DNA from: Geodermatophilus africanus
Lineage (GTDB): Bacteria > Actinomycetota > Actinomycetes > Mycobacteriales > Geodermatophilaceae
Length of the DNA: 64,000 nucleotides
Assembly: GCF_900107105.1 (NCBI RefSeq)
Contig: NZ_FNOT01000004.1
Location: forward strand, 310,001 to 374,000
Direction of reading: 5' to 3'
Below the pieces are notes generated by a model. The model did no database searches and was not told where the DNA came from. It worked only from the letters and a program-made list of their open reading frames with translations. Made by a program: the position numbers and the translations under genes. This document shows, one piece after another, positions 17,127 through 27,181 of this stretch; position 1 is the stretch's first letter, and each line of letters starts with the position of its first letter.

Positions 17127-20009
17127 TCAGCTCGCGGGGACGGCGTCGTTACCCGCCGTCGCCTTCCTCGTGGCCCTCCCGGCGGTCGTCTTCGCGGCCG
17201 GCGTCTTCTTGGTGGTCGCCTTCCCCGCCGTCGTCTTCTTGGCGGCGGCCTTCTTCTTGGTGGCCTTCTTCTTGGTACTCGGGTTGGCGCGCCGGTCGGC
17301 GAGCAGCTCCGCGGCGCGCCCGAGGGTGATGGTCTCGACGTCGTCGCCCTTGCGCAGGCTGGCGTTGGTCTCGCCGTCGGTCACGTACGGGCCGAACCGG
17401 CCCTCGCGGACGGTGACGGTGCCCTGCGTGACCGGGTCGGCGCCCAGCTCCTTCAGCGGTGCTGCGGCGGCGCGGCGCCCCCGCTGCTTGGGTTGGGCGA
17501 AGACGGCCAGCGCCTCGTCGAGCGTGACGGTGAACAGCCGGTCCTCGGACTCCAGCGAGCGCGAGTCGGTGCCCTTCTTCAGGTAGGGCCCGTAGCGGCC
17601 GTTGAGCGCCTGGATCTCCTCGCCGTCCGGCGCGGTGCCGACCGTGCGCGGCAGGGTCAGCAACGTGAGGGCGTCGTCGAGGGTCACCGTCTCCGGCGAC
17701 ATCGACGAGAACAGGCTCGCCGTCCGCGGGCTCCCCTTGCTGCCCTCGGGCACGACCGTCGTGACGTAGGGGCCGTAGCGGCCGGCCTTGACCACGACCG
17801 GGTGGCCGGACTCGGGGTCGGCGCCGAGCTCGCGGTCGCCGGACGGCGCGGCGAGCAGCTCCTCGACCTTCTCCTGCGTCAGCTCGTCGGGCGCGAGGTC
17901 CTCGGCCAGGCTGACGCGCGGCCCCTCCTCCCCGCCGACCTGCAGGTAGGGGCCGTAACGCCCCACGCGGACGACGACCGGCTCGCCCTCCGGTCCGGTG
18001 GCCCGCAGCGGGATCGAGTTGACCCCGCGGGCGTCGATCTCCTCCAGCTGCTGCCCGATGACCGACTTGAGCCCACCGGAGGCCGCGATGCCACCGGCGT
18101 GCCGGCCCTCGCCGCCGAAGTAGAACTCGGTCAGCCAGTCGACCCGGCCGAGGGCGCCGGCCGCGATCTCGTCGAGTTCCTGCTCCAGCGAGGCGGTGAA
18201 GTCGTAGTCGACCAGCTGGGCGAAGTGCTGCTCCAGCAGGTTGACCACGGCGAAGGCCACGAAGGTGGGCACCAGCGCGGCGCCCTTCTTCCACACGTAC
18301 CCGCGGTCCTGGATGGTCTGCAGGATCGACGTGTAGGTGGAGGGCCGGCCGATGCCCAGCTCCTCCAGCCGGGCGATCAGGCTCGGCTCGGTGTAGCGCG
18401 ACGGCGGGGTCGTCGAGTGGCCCTTGGCCTCCAGCGCCCGGGTGTCGAGCTGCTGACCGCGCTCCACCCGCGGCATCCGGCGCTCGGCGTCGTCGCTGCC
18501 CTGGTCGTCGTCGCCGGCCGGGCTCTCGTCCCGGGACTCCACGTAGGCGCGGAGGAAGCCGGGGAAGGTGATCGTGCGGCCGCTGGCGGTGAACTCGACC
18601 GCCTCGTCGGTGCTGCTGCGCCCGGCCAGCCGGATGCTCACGCTCTGCCCGACCGCGTCGGCCATCTGGGAGGCGATGGTGCGCTGCCAGACCAGCTCGT
18701 AGAGCCGGAACTCGTCGCGGGCCAGCTGACCGGCGAGCTGGCCGGGGGTGCGGAAGTTGTCGCCGGCGGGGCGGATCGCCTCGTGCGCCTCCTGCGCGCC
18801 CTTGGCCTTCTTGGCGTAGCGGCGCGCCTCGGCGGGGACGTAGGCGTCGCCGTACAGCTCGCGGGCCTGGGTGCGGGCGGCGTTGATCGCCTCGTTCGAC
18901 AGGTTCGTCGAGTCGGTCCGCATGTAGGTGATGTGGCCGTTCTCGTACAGCCGCTGAGCCACCCGCATGACCTGCGCGGACGACCAGCCGAGCTTGCGGC
19001 CGGCCTCCATCTGCAGCGTCGAGGTGGTGAACGGCGCGTACGGACGACGCCGGTAGGGCTTCTCATCGACCCGGCTGACCGTCACCTGCCGGCCCTCGAG
19101 CCGGGCGGCTAGGCCGCGGGCGCCGGCCTCGTCGAGGTGCACGACCTCGCCGGTGACCTGGCCGGTGGCGGGGTCGAAGTCGCGACCGGTCGCGACCCGG
19201 CTGTCGTCGACGCTGACCAGCCGGGCGCGCAGCGTCGTGGGCTCGCCCTCGTCGGCACCGCTGCGCTGGCCGGCGACCGCGAACGTGCCCTCCAGCGACC
19301 AGTAGTCGGCCGAGCGGAAGGCCATCCGCTCCCGCTCGCGCTCGACGACGATCCGGGTGGCCACGGACTGCACCCGGCCGGCCGAGAGCTTCGGCAGCAC
19401 CTTCTTCCACAGCACGGGGCTGACCTCGTAGCCGTAGAGCCGGTCGAGGATGCGGCGGGTCTCCTGCGCGTCGACCAGCGCGGTGTCCAGCTCCCGGGGG
19501 TTGGCGACGGCGCGGGCGATCGCCTCGGGGGTGATCTCGTGGAAGACCATCCGGCGCACGGGGACCCGCGGCTTGAGCGTGTCGACCAGGTGCCAGGCGA
19601 TGGCCTCGCCCTCGCGGTCCTCGTCGGTGGCGAGGTAGACCTCGCTGGCGTCCTTCACCAGCTGCTTGAGCCGGCTGACCTGCTGCCTGCGGTCGGGACT
19701 GACCACGTACAGCGGCTCGAAGGCGTTGTCGACGTCGACACCGAGCCGCGCCCAGGACGCGCCCTTGTGCTCGGCCGGCACGTCGGCGGCGTTGCGCGGC
19801 AGGTCGCGGATGTGCCCGACGCTGGCCTCGACGACGTAGCCGTTGCCCAGGTAGCCGGCGATCTTCCCGGCCTTGGTCGGCGACTCCACGATGACCAGCG
19901 GGCGGCCGCCGCCGCTCGCCGCGGTCCGGCGGCGGGCAGGGGTGCTCGTGCCACCGGCCGTCGAGGCCGCGGCAGAGGTGCCGGTCTTCGTGGTCTTCGT
20001 GGGTGCCAC
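17127..20009 (-). CDS. topA: DNA topoisomerase I
   Basis: Relaxes negatively supercoiled DNA. The 960 residues show a Toprim domain with PLVIVESPTKA (37-47) and DEDREGE (129-135), and the catalytic Tyr362 in ITYMRTDS. Several C-terminal repeats of the GRYGPY type follow, ending in a long Lys/Thr/Ala-rich tail with KKKATKKKAAAKK, typical of actinobacterial TopA. There are no zinc-finger cysteines. The GTG at 20009 has AGGAG 6-7 bases upstream, which decides the start. The first 35 residues are Ser/Thr/Ala-rich. Confidence 0.97.
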   Translation of the reverse strand: MAPTKTTKTGTSAAASTAGGTSTPARRRTAASGGGRPLVIVESPTKAGKIAGYLGNGYVVEASVGHIRDLPRNAADVPAEHKGASWARLGVDVDNAFEPLYVVSPDRRQQVSRLKQLVKDASEVYLATDEDREGEAIAWHLVDTLKPRVPVRRMVFHEITPEAIARAVANPRELDTALVDAQETRRILDRLYGYEVSPVLWKKVLPKLSAGRVQSVATRIVVERERERMAFRSADYWSLEGTFAVAGQRSGADEGEPTTLRARLVSVDDSRVATGRDFDPATGQVTGEVVHLDEAGARGLAARLEGRQVTVSRVDEKPYRRRPYAPFTTSTLQMEAGRKLGWSSAQVMRVAQRLYENGHITYMRTDSTNLSNEAINAARTQARELYGDAYVPAEARRYAKKAKGAQEAHEAIRPAGDNFRTPGQLAGQLARDEFRLYELVWQRTIASQMADAVGQSVSIRLAGRSSTDEAVEFTASGRTITFPGFLRAYVESRDESPAGDDDQGSDDAERRMPRVERGQQLDTRALEAKGHSTTPPSRYTEPSLIARLEELGIGRPSTYTSILQTIQDRGYVWKKGAALVPTFVAFAVVNLLEQHFAQLVDYDFTASLEQELDEIAAGALGRVDWLTEFYFGGEGRHAGGIAASGGLKSVIGQQLEEIDARGVNSIPLRATGPEGEPVVVRVGRYGPYLQVGGEEGPRVSLAEDLAPDELTQEKVEELLAAPSGDRELGADPESGHPVVVKAGRYGPYVTTVVPEGSKGSPRTASLFSSMSPETVTLDDALTLLTLPRTVGTAPDGEEIQALNGRYGPYLKKGTDSRSLESEDRLFTVTLDEALAVFAQPKQRGRRAAAAPLKELGADPVTQGTVTVREGRFGPYVTDGETNASLRKGDDVETITLGRAAELLADRRANPSTKKKATKKKAAAKKTTAGKATTKKTPAAKTTAGRATRKATAGNDAVPAS

Positions 20010-20201
20010 GGTGCTCCTGTCGGGGGTGCTCGGTGCGCGCCGGAGGTCTGGCGCCGGACGACGCGGTCGCTGTCCGCACGCCCTCGGCGACGCCACGGTA
20101 GGCCACGAGGCCGACCGGGAGCCCGGTGGCGACCCACCGTGGGCGTGCCGTCACCCGCTCCAATGGTCGGGGGTCGCGCCGTGTTCCCGCGCCCGCGTGG
20201 G

Positions 20202-21725
20202 TCAGGCCGGCTCGCGGACACCGGCCACCACCTCGCCCATCGCGGTGGCCGTCGGGCCGTCCTCGTCGTAGTAGCCGGTGTGCCAGTTGCGCCAGTCGGT
20301 CGGCAGCGCCTCGGCCCCGAAGAGCCAGCTGTCGGTCCGCGATCCGTGGACGTCGAGCACGGAACTGACCGGGTCGAACGGCGCCGACGCCTCGTACACC
20401 CCGTCGACCTCGAGCTCGGCGGCCGTGTTGTCCATCCCCGGACTCCCGAGCAGGACCACGTCGTCGGCGGCCAGCCGACCCGGGGCATCGGCCGCTCGGT
20501 CGACCACCAGGGTGCCGTAGCTGTGCCCGATCACGGTGGTGTGCGGACGTCCACCCGATGTCGCCGCCCGCGCCGACGCGAGCCCGTCCAGGGTCGCGTC
20601 CAGTGCCCGGCCGCCCGCCCAGGAGTAGTGGGGGCTGGCGGCCTGGGCGAGGTTCGACGGCGCCCGGTAGCCCATCCAGGCGATGGTCGCGACGGTGGCC
20701 GCCGGAGCCGCCACCGTCGTGGCGTCCGCCACCGTGCCCGCGTCGTCGGCGAGGTCGTCCAGGTCCCCGATCGGGTCGGTGCCGGTGCCGGGCACGAGCA
20801 ACCCCACGTGGTCCGCGGTGTCCAGGTCGCCGATCGCCAGGGCGACCAGCCCCTCCGCCGGCTGGAACTCGTGCAGCTGCACCTCCTCGCCCGCGACCTC
20901 CCTCCTGGCGATCTCCGCCGACACCGAGACGGCGACCGCGTGCCCGGGCACTGACGGGTCCGCCAGCGCCCGGTCCACCAGCTCCTGGTTGGCCTGGTCG
21001 CGGGCCCAGGCCGGCAGGCCGTCGAGCTGGCCGATCCGGCCGGGGATCTCGCGGATCGCGGTGAGCCGGTCCGCTGCCGACAGACCCGACCACCACGCCG
21101 CCCGGTCATCGGACCCGCCCGGCGGCGGGAGGACCGCGGCGATGCCGGCGCCGGCCCGGACCGGCCCGAGGAGGTCGTCGAACGTGGCCGGGACGAGGCC
21201 GCCGCCGACTCCCACCCGCGTGAGGGCGCTCCCGGCCTCGTCCGCCGCGAGCTGAGCCCGCGCCGCCGACTGCAGAGCCTCCTCGGCCAGCTCCTGGGCC
21301 TGCAGCGCGGCGGCGGTCTGGTCGACGCCGAGACCTGCTTCGGCGCCGATCGGCACGGCCGGCAGCGCGACCAACCGCCCGGCGCCGTCCAGCACGACGG
21401 GGACGGACGCGGCGACGGCCAGCGCCCGCTCGGCCAGTTCCTGCGCGACCTTCGCCTCGGCGAGCAGGCGCTGCGCGTGCCCCAACGACTCGTCGAGCGC
21501 GGCGGTGACCGCGGTGGCGACCGTCGAGACCTCCACCAGCGCGGCACCGGCGGACTGCGCTGCCGCCCCGTACCAGCAGTGCGCGTCCTCCAGCGAGCGG
21601 CCGACGACCTCGATCCGGGACCGCCATGCGGGCAGCCCGGCGGCGACCGAGTCGAGGGTCCAGACCGCTCCGCGCAGCAACGGGAGGTCCCACCCGGCGA
21701 CCTCGGCGAGGGCCGGAGCGCTCAC
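20202..21725 (-). CDS. DUF1023 alpha/beta hydrolase with N-terminal helical domain
   Basis: A 507-residue protein. Residues 1-170 are Ala-rich and helical, resembling an ESX/LXG-type N-terminal domain with no signal peptide. Residues 290-507 are a DUF1023 (pfam06259-like) alpha/beta hydrolase with the nucleophile elbow GHSYG at 400-404 (Ser402), a preceding VGLLVPGTGT and candidate acid/His residues near the C-terminus. The GTG at 21725 overlaps the stop of a small WXG100-like gene in GTGA. The family is found with type VII secretion-like proteins; whether this one is exported is inference. Confidence 0.8.
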   Translation of the reverse strand: MSAPALAEVAGWDLPLLRGAVWTLDSVAAGLPAWRSRIEVVGRSLEDAHCWYGAAAQSAGAALVEVSTVATAVTAALDESLGHAQRLLAEAKVAQELAERALAVAASVPVVLDGAGRLVALPAVPIGAEAGLGVDQTAAALQAQELAEEALQSAARAQLAADEAGSALTRVGVGGGLVPATFDDLLGPVRAGAGIAAVLPPPGGSDDRAAWWSGLSAADRLTAIREIPGRIGQLDGLPAWARDQANQELVDRALADPSVPGHAVAVSVSAEIARREVAGEEVQLHEFQPAEGLVALAIGDLDTADHVGLLVPGTGTDPIGDLDDLADDAGTVADATTVAAPAATVATIAWMGYRAPSNLAQAASPHYSWAGGRALDATLDGLASARAATSGGRPHTTVIGHSYGTLVVDRAADAPGRLAADDVVLLGSPGMDNTAAELEVDGVYEASAPFDPVSSVLDVHGSRTDSWLFGAEALPTDWRNWHTGYYDEDGPTATAMGEVVAGVREPA

Positions 21726-22039
21726 CGGGCGGTCGGGGCGTGGCGGCGGGCGAGCACCCGGTCGGCCAGCGCCGCGTCCGCCATCCGGTAGGAGTCGACC
21801 GCCGCCGACAGGGTCGCGGCCAGCGCACCGGCCTGCCGGCCCAGGAGCTCCAGCGTGGCGGCCCACCCCGAGCCCGTGGCGCCGGCCCGCTCCCCGGTTC
21901 CCCCGCTCACCGCCGTCCCCAGGGAGCCCGCGGTGGACCGGCACAGCTGCGCGTCCCCGGAGAGCTCGGCGGCGAGGCCGACGAGCTCGGCGGCCAGCGT
22001 GTCGATGGCGTCGAACTCGGCGGCGATCGTGGTGGACAC
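21722..22039 (-). CDS. Small helical WXG100/ESX-like protein
   Basis: A 105-residue Ala/Gly-rich protein predicted as two helices separated by a Gly/Ser-rich turn (VSGGTGERAGATGSGW), with Trp after the turn, similar in size and shape to WXG100 proteins; a strict W-x-G is not present. The GTG at 22039 begins VSTTIAAEFDAIDTLAAEL. It is translationally coupled to the DUF1023 hydrolase, which suggests an interacting pair. No ESX secretion ATPase is in the window. Confidence 0.65.
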   Translation of the reverse strand: MSTTIAAEFDAIDTLAAELVGLAAELSGDAQLCRSTAGSLGTAVSGGTGERAGATGSGWAATLELLGRQAGALAATLSAAVDSYRMADAALADRVLARRHAPTAR

Positions 22040-22210
22040 GTCAGGACCTCCCGGCGTCTGCCCGGGCCCACGGCGGGTCCGGTGCGGCGGGACGCTAGGC
22101 CGATCCGGTGCCGTCGCCCGGGTGCCCGTCCACAGCGACGGTCGACGTCCACAGACCGGGCACGGACGCGCCAGGCGGCGCGCCCGTGCCCGAGGGTGCG
22201 GTGCGTGCGG

Positions 22211-24466
22211 TCAGGGGACGCTGGTGGTCAGCGAGGTCGGGGCGTCGGCGGAGGCACCGCCGACCACGACCGACCGGCGCTTGGAGACGACGACGGCGCC
22301 GACGATCACCAGGGCCGCGACCACCGCGATCGCGATGCGGACGGCCGTGTTCTGGTCCTCGCCCACCGACAGCCCGACCACGGCCGGCGCGATGAGCAGG
22401 GCCACCAGGTTCATCACCTTGATCAGCGGGTTGATCGCGGGGCCCGCGGTGTCCTTGAACGGGTCGCCGACGGTGTCGCCGATGACCGTGGCGGCGTGCG
22501 CCTCGCTGCCCTTCCCGCCGTAGGCGCCGTCCTCGACCATCTTCTTGGCGTTGTCCCAGGCGCCGCCGGAGTTGGCGAGGAAGACGGCCATGAGGGTGCC
22601 GGCCGCGATGGCCCCGACCAGGTAAGCCGCCAGGGGGCCGACGCCGAGCCCGAAGCCGACCGCCACGGGGGCGAGGACGGCGAGCAGGCCGGGGGTGGCC
22701 AGCTCGCGCAGCGAGTCCTTGGTGCAGATGTCGACGACCGCGCCGTAGTCCGGCCGCTCGGTGCGGTCCATGATCCCGGGGTGGGTGCGGAACTGCTCCC
22801 GCACCTCGAACACCACTCGCCCGGCCGCCCGGGAGACGGCGCTGATCGCCAGACCCGAGAAGAAGAAGACGACCGACGCGCCGAGCACCGCGCCCACGAC
22901 GTTGCTCGGGTCCACCAGGCTGAACGCCTCGCCCAGGTCCGCGCCGTCGACTGCCGCGCGCACCTGCTCGTTGTAGGAACCGAACAGCGCCGTCGCCGCG
23001 AGGACGGCGGTGGCGATCGCGATCCCCTTGGTGATGGCCTTGGTCGTGTTGCCCACCGCGTCGAGGTCCGTGAGCACGCGCGCGCCCTCCTCGTCGATGT
23101 CGCCGGACATCTCGGCGATCCCCTGCGCGTTGTCGCTGACCGGGCCGAAGGTGTCCATCGAGACGATGACGCCGGCCGTCGTCAGCAGGCCGCAACCGGC
23201 GAGCGCGACCGCGTAGAGCGCGGCACCGCCGCCGATCAGGAAGGCCCCGTAGACCGCCCCGCCGATGAGCAGGGCCGCGTACACCGCCGACTCGAGCCCC
23301 AGCGAGATGCCGGAGAGGATCACCGTCGCGGGGCCGGTCAGCGAGCTGCGCCCGACGTCCTGGACCGGCTTGCGGCTGGTCTCGGTGAAGTAGCCGGTGA
23401 GCTGCTGGATGGCAGCGGCGAGCACGATGCCGACCAGGACCGCCACGAAGCCGAGCACCTGCGGGCTCACCACGCTGTCGGGGACGTCGGCCACGTCGGG
23501 CAGCACGGTGAAGGAGGCGGCCGCGACGAGGACGAGGGAGACGACCGCGGAGGTGAAGAAGCCCCGGTTGATCGGCGCCAGACCGCTCGCGTCGTTCTTG
23601 CTCGGGTTGCTGGCCAGGATGCCGACGACCGAGGCGATCACCCCGATGGCGGCGACCACGAGGGGGAAGACCATGCCGACGGCGCCGAAGAAGACCTGGC
23701 CGAGGATGAGCGCGGCGACGAGGGTGACCGCGTAGGACTCGAACAGGTCGGCGGCCATGCCCGCGCAGTCACCGACGTTGTCGCCCACGTTGTCGGCGAT
23801 GGTGGCCGCGTTGCGCGGGTCGTCCTCGGGGATGCCGGCCTCGACCTTGCCGACGAGGTCGGCGCCGACGTCGGCGGCCTTGGTGAAGATGCCGCCGCCG
23901 ACGCGCATGAACATCGCCAGCAGCGCCCCGCCGAAGCCGAAGCCCTCGAGCACGACCGGGGCGGTCTCGTCGAACAGCAGCAGTGCGAGGGCCGCGCCGA
24001 ACAGGCCGAGGCCCACGGTGATCATCCCGCAGACGCCGCCGGTGCGGTACGCGATGCGGAAGGCCGGCCGGTAGCCGCCCGTGCGCGCGGCCGCGGCCAC
24101 GCGCACGTTGCCGCGGGTGGCCAGGGTCATGCCGATGAAGCCGACGAGGGCCGAGAACAGCGCGCCGACCAGGAAGAACAACGCCCGGCCGATGCGGGTC
24201 CCCCAACCGCCGTCGTGCACCGGCAGCACCAGCAGGAGCAGGAAGACGATGACCGCGAAGACGCCGAGGGTCTTGAACTGTCTGCGCAGGTACGCCGCGG
24301 CACCCTCCTGCACCGCCTGCGCGATCTCGCGCATCGTCGGAGTGCCCTGGTCGGCCGCCATGACGGCGCGGACCAGGTAGGCCGCGAAGGCGAGAGCGGC
24401 GAGCGAGACGGCGAGGACGATCGTGACCAGCACGATGTCCCCGCCGGAGAGTGCACTGTCCGGCAT
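22211..24466 (-). CDS. hppA: K+-insensitive proton-pumping membrane pyrophosphatase
   Basis: A 751-residue integral membrane enzyme that couples pyrophosphate hydrolysis to proton export. It has about 16 hydrophobic segments and the conserved substrate loop DVGADLVGKVEAGIPEDDPR followed by DNVGDNVGDCAGMAADL. The segment GNTTKAITKG has Lys where K+-dependent enzymes have Ala, the known marker of the K+-independent class. The ATG at 24466 has GGGAGGA upstream. It is transcribed away from the helicase gene. Confidence 0.95.
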   Translation of the reverse strand: MPDSALSGGDIVLVTIVLAVSLAALAFAAYLVRAVMAADQGTPTMREIAQAVQEGAAAYLRRQFKTLGVFAVIVFLLLLVLPVHDGGWGTRIGRALFFLVGALFSALVGFIGMTLATRGNVRVAAAARTGGYRPAFRIAYRTGGVCGMITVGLGLFGAALALLLFDETAPVVLEGFGFGGALLAMFMRVGGGIFTKAADVGADLVGKVEAGIPEDDPRNAATIADNVGDNVGDCAGMAADLFESYAVTLVAALILGQVFFGAVGMVFPLVVAAIGVIASVVGILASNPSKNDASGLAPINRGFFTSAVVSLVLVAAASFTVLPDVADVPDSVVSPQVLGFVAVLVGIVLAAAIQQLTGYFTETSRKPVQDVGRSSLTGPATVILSGISLGLESAVYAALLIGGAVYGAFLIGGGAALYAVALAGCGLLTTAGVIVSMDTFGPVSDNAQGIAEMSGDIDEEGARVLTDLDAVGNTTKAITKGIAIATAVLAATALFGSYNEQVRAAVDGADLGEAFSLVDPSNVVGAVLGASVVFFFSGLAISAVSRAAGRVVFEVREQFRTHPGIMDRTERPDYGAVVDICTKDSLRELATPGLLAVLAPVAVGFGLGVGPLAAYLVGAIAAGTLMAVFLANSGGAWDNAKKMVEDGAYGGKGSEAHAATVIGDTVGDPFKDTAGPAINPLIKVMNLVALLIAPAVVGLSVGEDQNTAVRIAIAVVAALVIVGAVVVSKRRSVVVGGASADAPTSLTTSVP

Positions 24467-24665
24467 GTGTTCCTCCCACTGGTGGGCTGCCGCCGCGGCA
24501 CACTCGACCCGGTCGGCGGAGGCACGTGTCCAGCACGCACGGGTCCGCGCGGCTGGTGCCGCCGGAGTGTAAGGGAGGTCACACCCAGTACCGGTAGTCC
24601 CGGATCCGGCACCGATCCGCGCTCGCGCACGGCGCGAGGTCGTCGGCAGGTGTGACAGTTGTGGG

Positions 24666-27149
24666 GTGACCACGCTCCACCCGGTCCGGTCGGCTCCCCC
24701 TCCCGGCACGGACCCTCTTCCCCGGGGTGGCTCGCCCTCCTCCGCCGGCACGCCACTGCCGGGGGCCGACCTGCTGGACGCCGTCCTCTCCGGGACACCG
24801 GAGGAGGAGCAGCCGGTCACCCACGTGCACCGGGTGCCGGTGCGGGACAGCCGCACCTTGCCCTGGCCGGCCTGGGTCAGCCCGGAGCTGCGGGCGCGGC
24901 TCGAGGCCCAGGGCGTGTCGGCACCGTGGCGGCACCAGGTCGAGGCCGCCCAGCTGGCCCGCGACGGCTCGCACGTCGTGGTGGCCACCGGGACGGCGTC
25001 GGGCAAGTCGCTGGCCTACCAGGTGCCGGCGCTCACCCGGCTCGCCGAGGACCCCCGTGCCTGCGTGCTGTACCTCGCGCCCACCAAGGCCCTCGCACGC
25101 GACCAGCTGACGTCGGTGGCCGGGCTGGCCGACCCCTCGGTGCGCCCCGCCGCGTACGACGGCGACACCCCCATGGAGGAGCGGGAGTGGGTCCGGCGGC
25201 ACTCGCGCTGGATCGTCACCAACCCCGACATGCTGCACCGCGGCGTGCTGCCCGCCCACCAGAGGTGGTCGAGCACGCTGCGCCGGCTGGCCTACGTCGT
25301 CGTCGACGAGTGCCACGCCTACCGCGGGGTCTTCGGCTCGCACGTGGGCCACGTGCTGCGCCGGCTGCGGCGGATCTGCCGCCGCTACGGCGCCGAGCCG
25401 GTGTTCCTGCTGGCCTCGGCGACGGTGGCCGAGCCGGCCGCGGCGGCCACCCGCCTGGTCGGCGCTGCGGTCGTCGCCGTGACCGAGGACGGCTCGCCGC
25501 GGCCCGGCGCGACCTTCGCGCTGTGGGAACCGCCGCTGACCGAGCGCACCGGCGAGCACGGCGCCCCGCTGCGCCGCTCGGCGGCCGCGGACGCCGCCAC
25601 CCTGCTGGCCGACCTGGTCGAGCGTGGCGCCCGCACGCTGGCGTTCGTGCGGTCGCGCCGCAGCGCCGAGTCGGTCGCCGAGCAGGCCCGGCACGTGCTG
25701 CGCGACCGCGGCCGCGCCGACCTCGCCCGCCGGGTCGACTCCTACCGCGGCGGCTACCTGCCCGAGGAGCGCCGGGAGCTGGAGCGGGCGCTGTCGACCG
25801 GCACGCTGCTCGGGGTGGCCACCACCAACGCCCTCGAACTGGGCATCGACATCGCCGGCCTCGATGCCGTCGTGCTCGCCGGCTACCCCGGCACCCTCGC
25901 GTCGCTGTGGCAGCAGGCCGGCCGGGCGGGGCGGGCCCAGCGGGAGTCCCTGGTCGTCTTCGTCGCCCGCGACGACCCGCTCGACCACTACCTGGCCCAC
26001 CACCCCCGCGCGGTGTTCGGCCGGCCGGTCGAGGCCACCGTCACCGACCCCACCAACCCCTACGTGCTGGGTCCGCAGCTGTGCTGCGCGGCCGCGGAGC
26101 TCCCCCTGGTGCCCGAGGACCTGGCCGACTTCGGCGGCCCGGCGGCCGAGGCACGGGTCGAGGAGCTGGTCGCCGAGGGAGCGCTGCGCCGTCGCCCCAC
26201 CGGTTGGTACTGGGCCGGGCGGGGCCGGCCGGACGTCGACATCCGCGGCAGCGGCCTGGCACCGGTGACGATCATCGAGGGCGACACCGGCCGGCTGCTG
26301 GGCACCGTGGACGGCGACGCCGCCCACGCCACCGTCCACACCGGAGCGGTCTACGTGCACCGCGGCGAGACCTACGTCGTCGACGAGTTCGACGTGGACG
26401 AGGCCGTCGCGGTGGTCCACCCGGAGAGCCCCGAGTGGACGACGGTGGCCCGCGACGTCACCGACCTCGCGATCGTCGCTCTCGACCGGTCCCGGTCGCT
26501 GGGCACGGTCACGGCCCACACCGGCGTCGTCGACGTGACGAACCAGGTGGTGGCCTACCAGCGCCGCCGGCTGGGCACGGGCGAGGTGCTCGCCGAGTTC
26601 CCGCTCGACCTGCCGGCCCGCCAGCTGCGCACCCGCGCGGTGTGGCTGACTCTCGACGAGCGGGCCGTCGGCCGGGCCGAGGTGGACGACGCCGAGCTGC
26701 CCGGCTCGCTGCACGCCGCCGAGCACGCCGCCATCGGCATCCTGCCGTTGCTGGCCACCTGCGACCGGTGGGACCTCGGTGGGGTCTCCACCGCCCTGCA
26801 CCCCGACACCGGCGCGGCCACGATCGTCGTCTACGACGGGCACCCGGGCGGGGCGGGCTTCGCCGCGCGCGGGTTCGCCGAGCTGCGGCGCTGGCTGCAG
26901 GCGACCCGGGCGACGGTGGCCAGCTGCGAGTGCGAGAGCGGTTGCCCCTCCTGCGTGCAGTCGCCGAAGTGCGGTAACGGCAACGAGCCGCTGGACAAGG
27001 CCGGCGCGGTGCGGGTGCTCGACGTCGTCCTCGACGAGCTGGCCGCCGCCGAGGCGGCCGGTGAGAGTGCTGCCGACGAGACCGGCACCGAGGACGACGC
27101 CGGCGGACAGGAGGAGCCCGGACCGGTCGAGGACGACCTCGTGTTCTGA
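24666..27149 (+). CDS. DEAD/DEAH-box helicase, YprA/MrfA type
   Basis: An 827-residue superfamily 2 helicase. Motif I is ATGTASGKS and motif II is DECH (VVVDECHAYRG). A second RecA domain includes TTNALELGIDIAGLD and the QQAGRAGRAQ motif VI, and a C-terminal DUF1998-like zinc cluster reads CECESGCPSCVQSPKCGNG. This layout matches B. subtilis MrfA, a 3'-5' helicase in mitomycin C repair, and Rv3649. GTG at 24666 lacks a Shine-Dalgarno sequence, so a leaderless transcript is possible. The last 35 residues are acidic. Confidence 0.9.
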   Translation: MTTLHPVRSAPPPGTDPLPRGGSPSSAGTPLPGADLLDAVLSGTPEEEQPVTHVHRVPVRDSRTLPWPAWVSPELRARLEAQGVSAPWRHQVEAAQLARDGSHVVVATGTASGKSLAYQVPALTRLAEDPRACVLYLAPTKALARDQLTSVAGLADPSVRPAAYDGDTPMEEREWVRRHSRWIVTNPDMLHRGVLPAHQRWSSTLRRLAYVVVDECHAYRGVFGSHVGHVLRRLRRICRRYGAEPVFLLASATVAEPAAAATRLVGAAVVAVTEDGSPRPGATFALWEPPLTERTGEHGAPLRRSAAADAATLLADLVERGARTLAFVRSRRSAESVAEQARHVLRDRGRADLARRVDSYRGGYLPEERRELERALSTGTLLGVATTNALELGIDIAGLDAVVLAGYPGTLASLWQQAGRAGRAQRESLVVFVARDDPLDHYLAHHPRAVFGRPVEATVTDPTNPYVLGPQLCCAAAELPLVPEDLADFGGPAAEARVEELVAEGALRRRPTGWYWAGRGRPDVDIRGSGLAPVTIIEGDTGRLLGTVDGDAAHATVHTGAVYVHRGETYVVDEFDVDEAVAVVHPESPEWTTVARDVTDLAIVALDRSRSLGTVTAHTGVVDVTNQVVAYQRRRLGTGEVLAEFPLDLPARQLRTRAVWLTLDERAVGRAEVDDAELPGSLHAAEHAAIGILPLLATCDRWDLGGVSTALHPDTGAATIVVYDGHPGGAGFAARGFAELRRWLQATRATVASCECESGCPSCVQSPKCGNGNEPLDKAGAVRVLDVVLDELAAAEAAGESAADETGTEDDAGGQEEPGPVEDDLVF

Positions 27150-27153
27150 CCTG

Positions 27154-27181
27154 GCCGACCGCGCCGCCCCGGGCGGTCGGC
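27154..27181. terminator. Hairpin between the helicase and cyclase-family genes
   Basis: GCCGACCGC (27154-27162) pairs with GCGGTCGGC (27173-27181) across a 10-base loop, 5 bases after the helicase stop and facing the convergent cyclase gene. The remaining bases to 27348 hold nothing recognised. Confidence 0.6.

Noticed and set aside
24467..24665. Inverted TCACACC/GGTGTGA pair between hppA and the helicase gene as an operator
   Set aside because: The arms are only 7 bases and about 60 bases apart, not enough to call a site.
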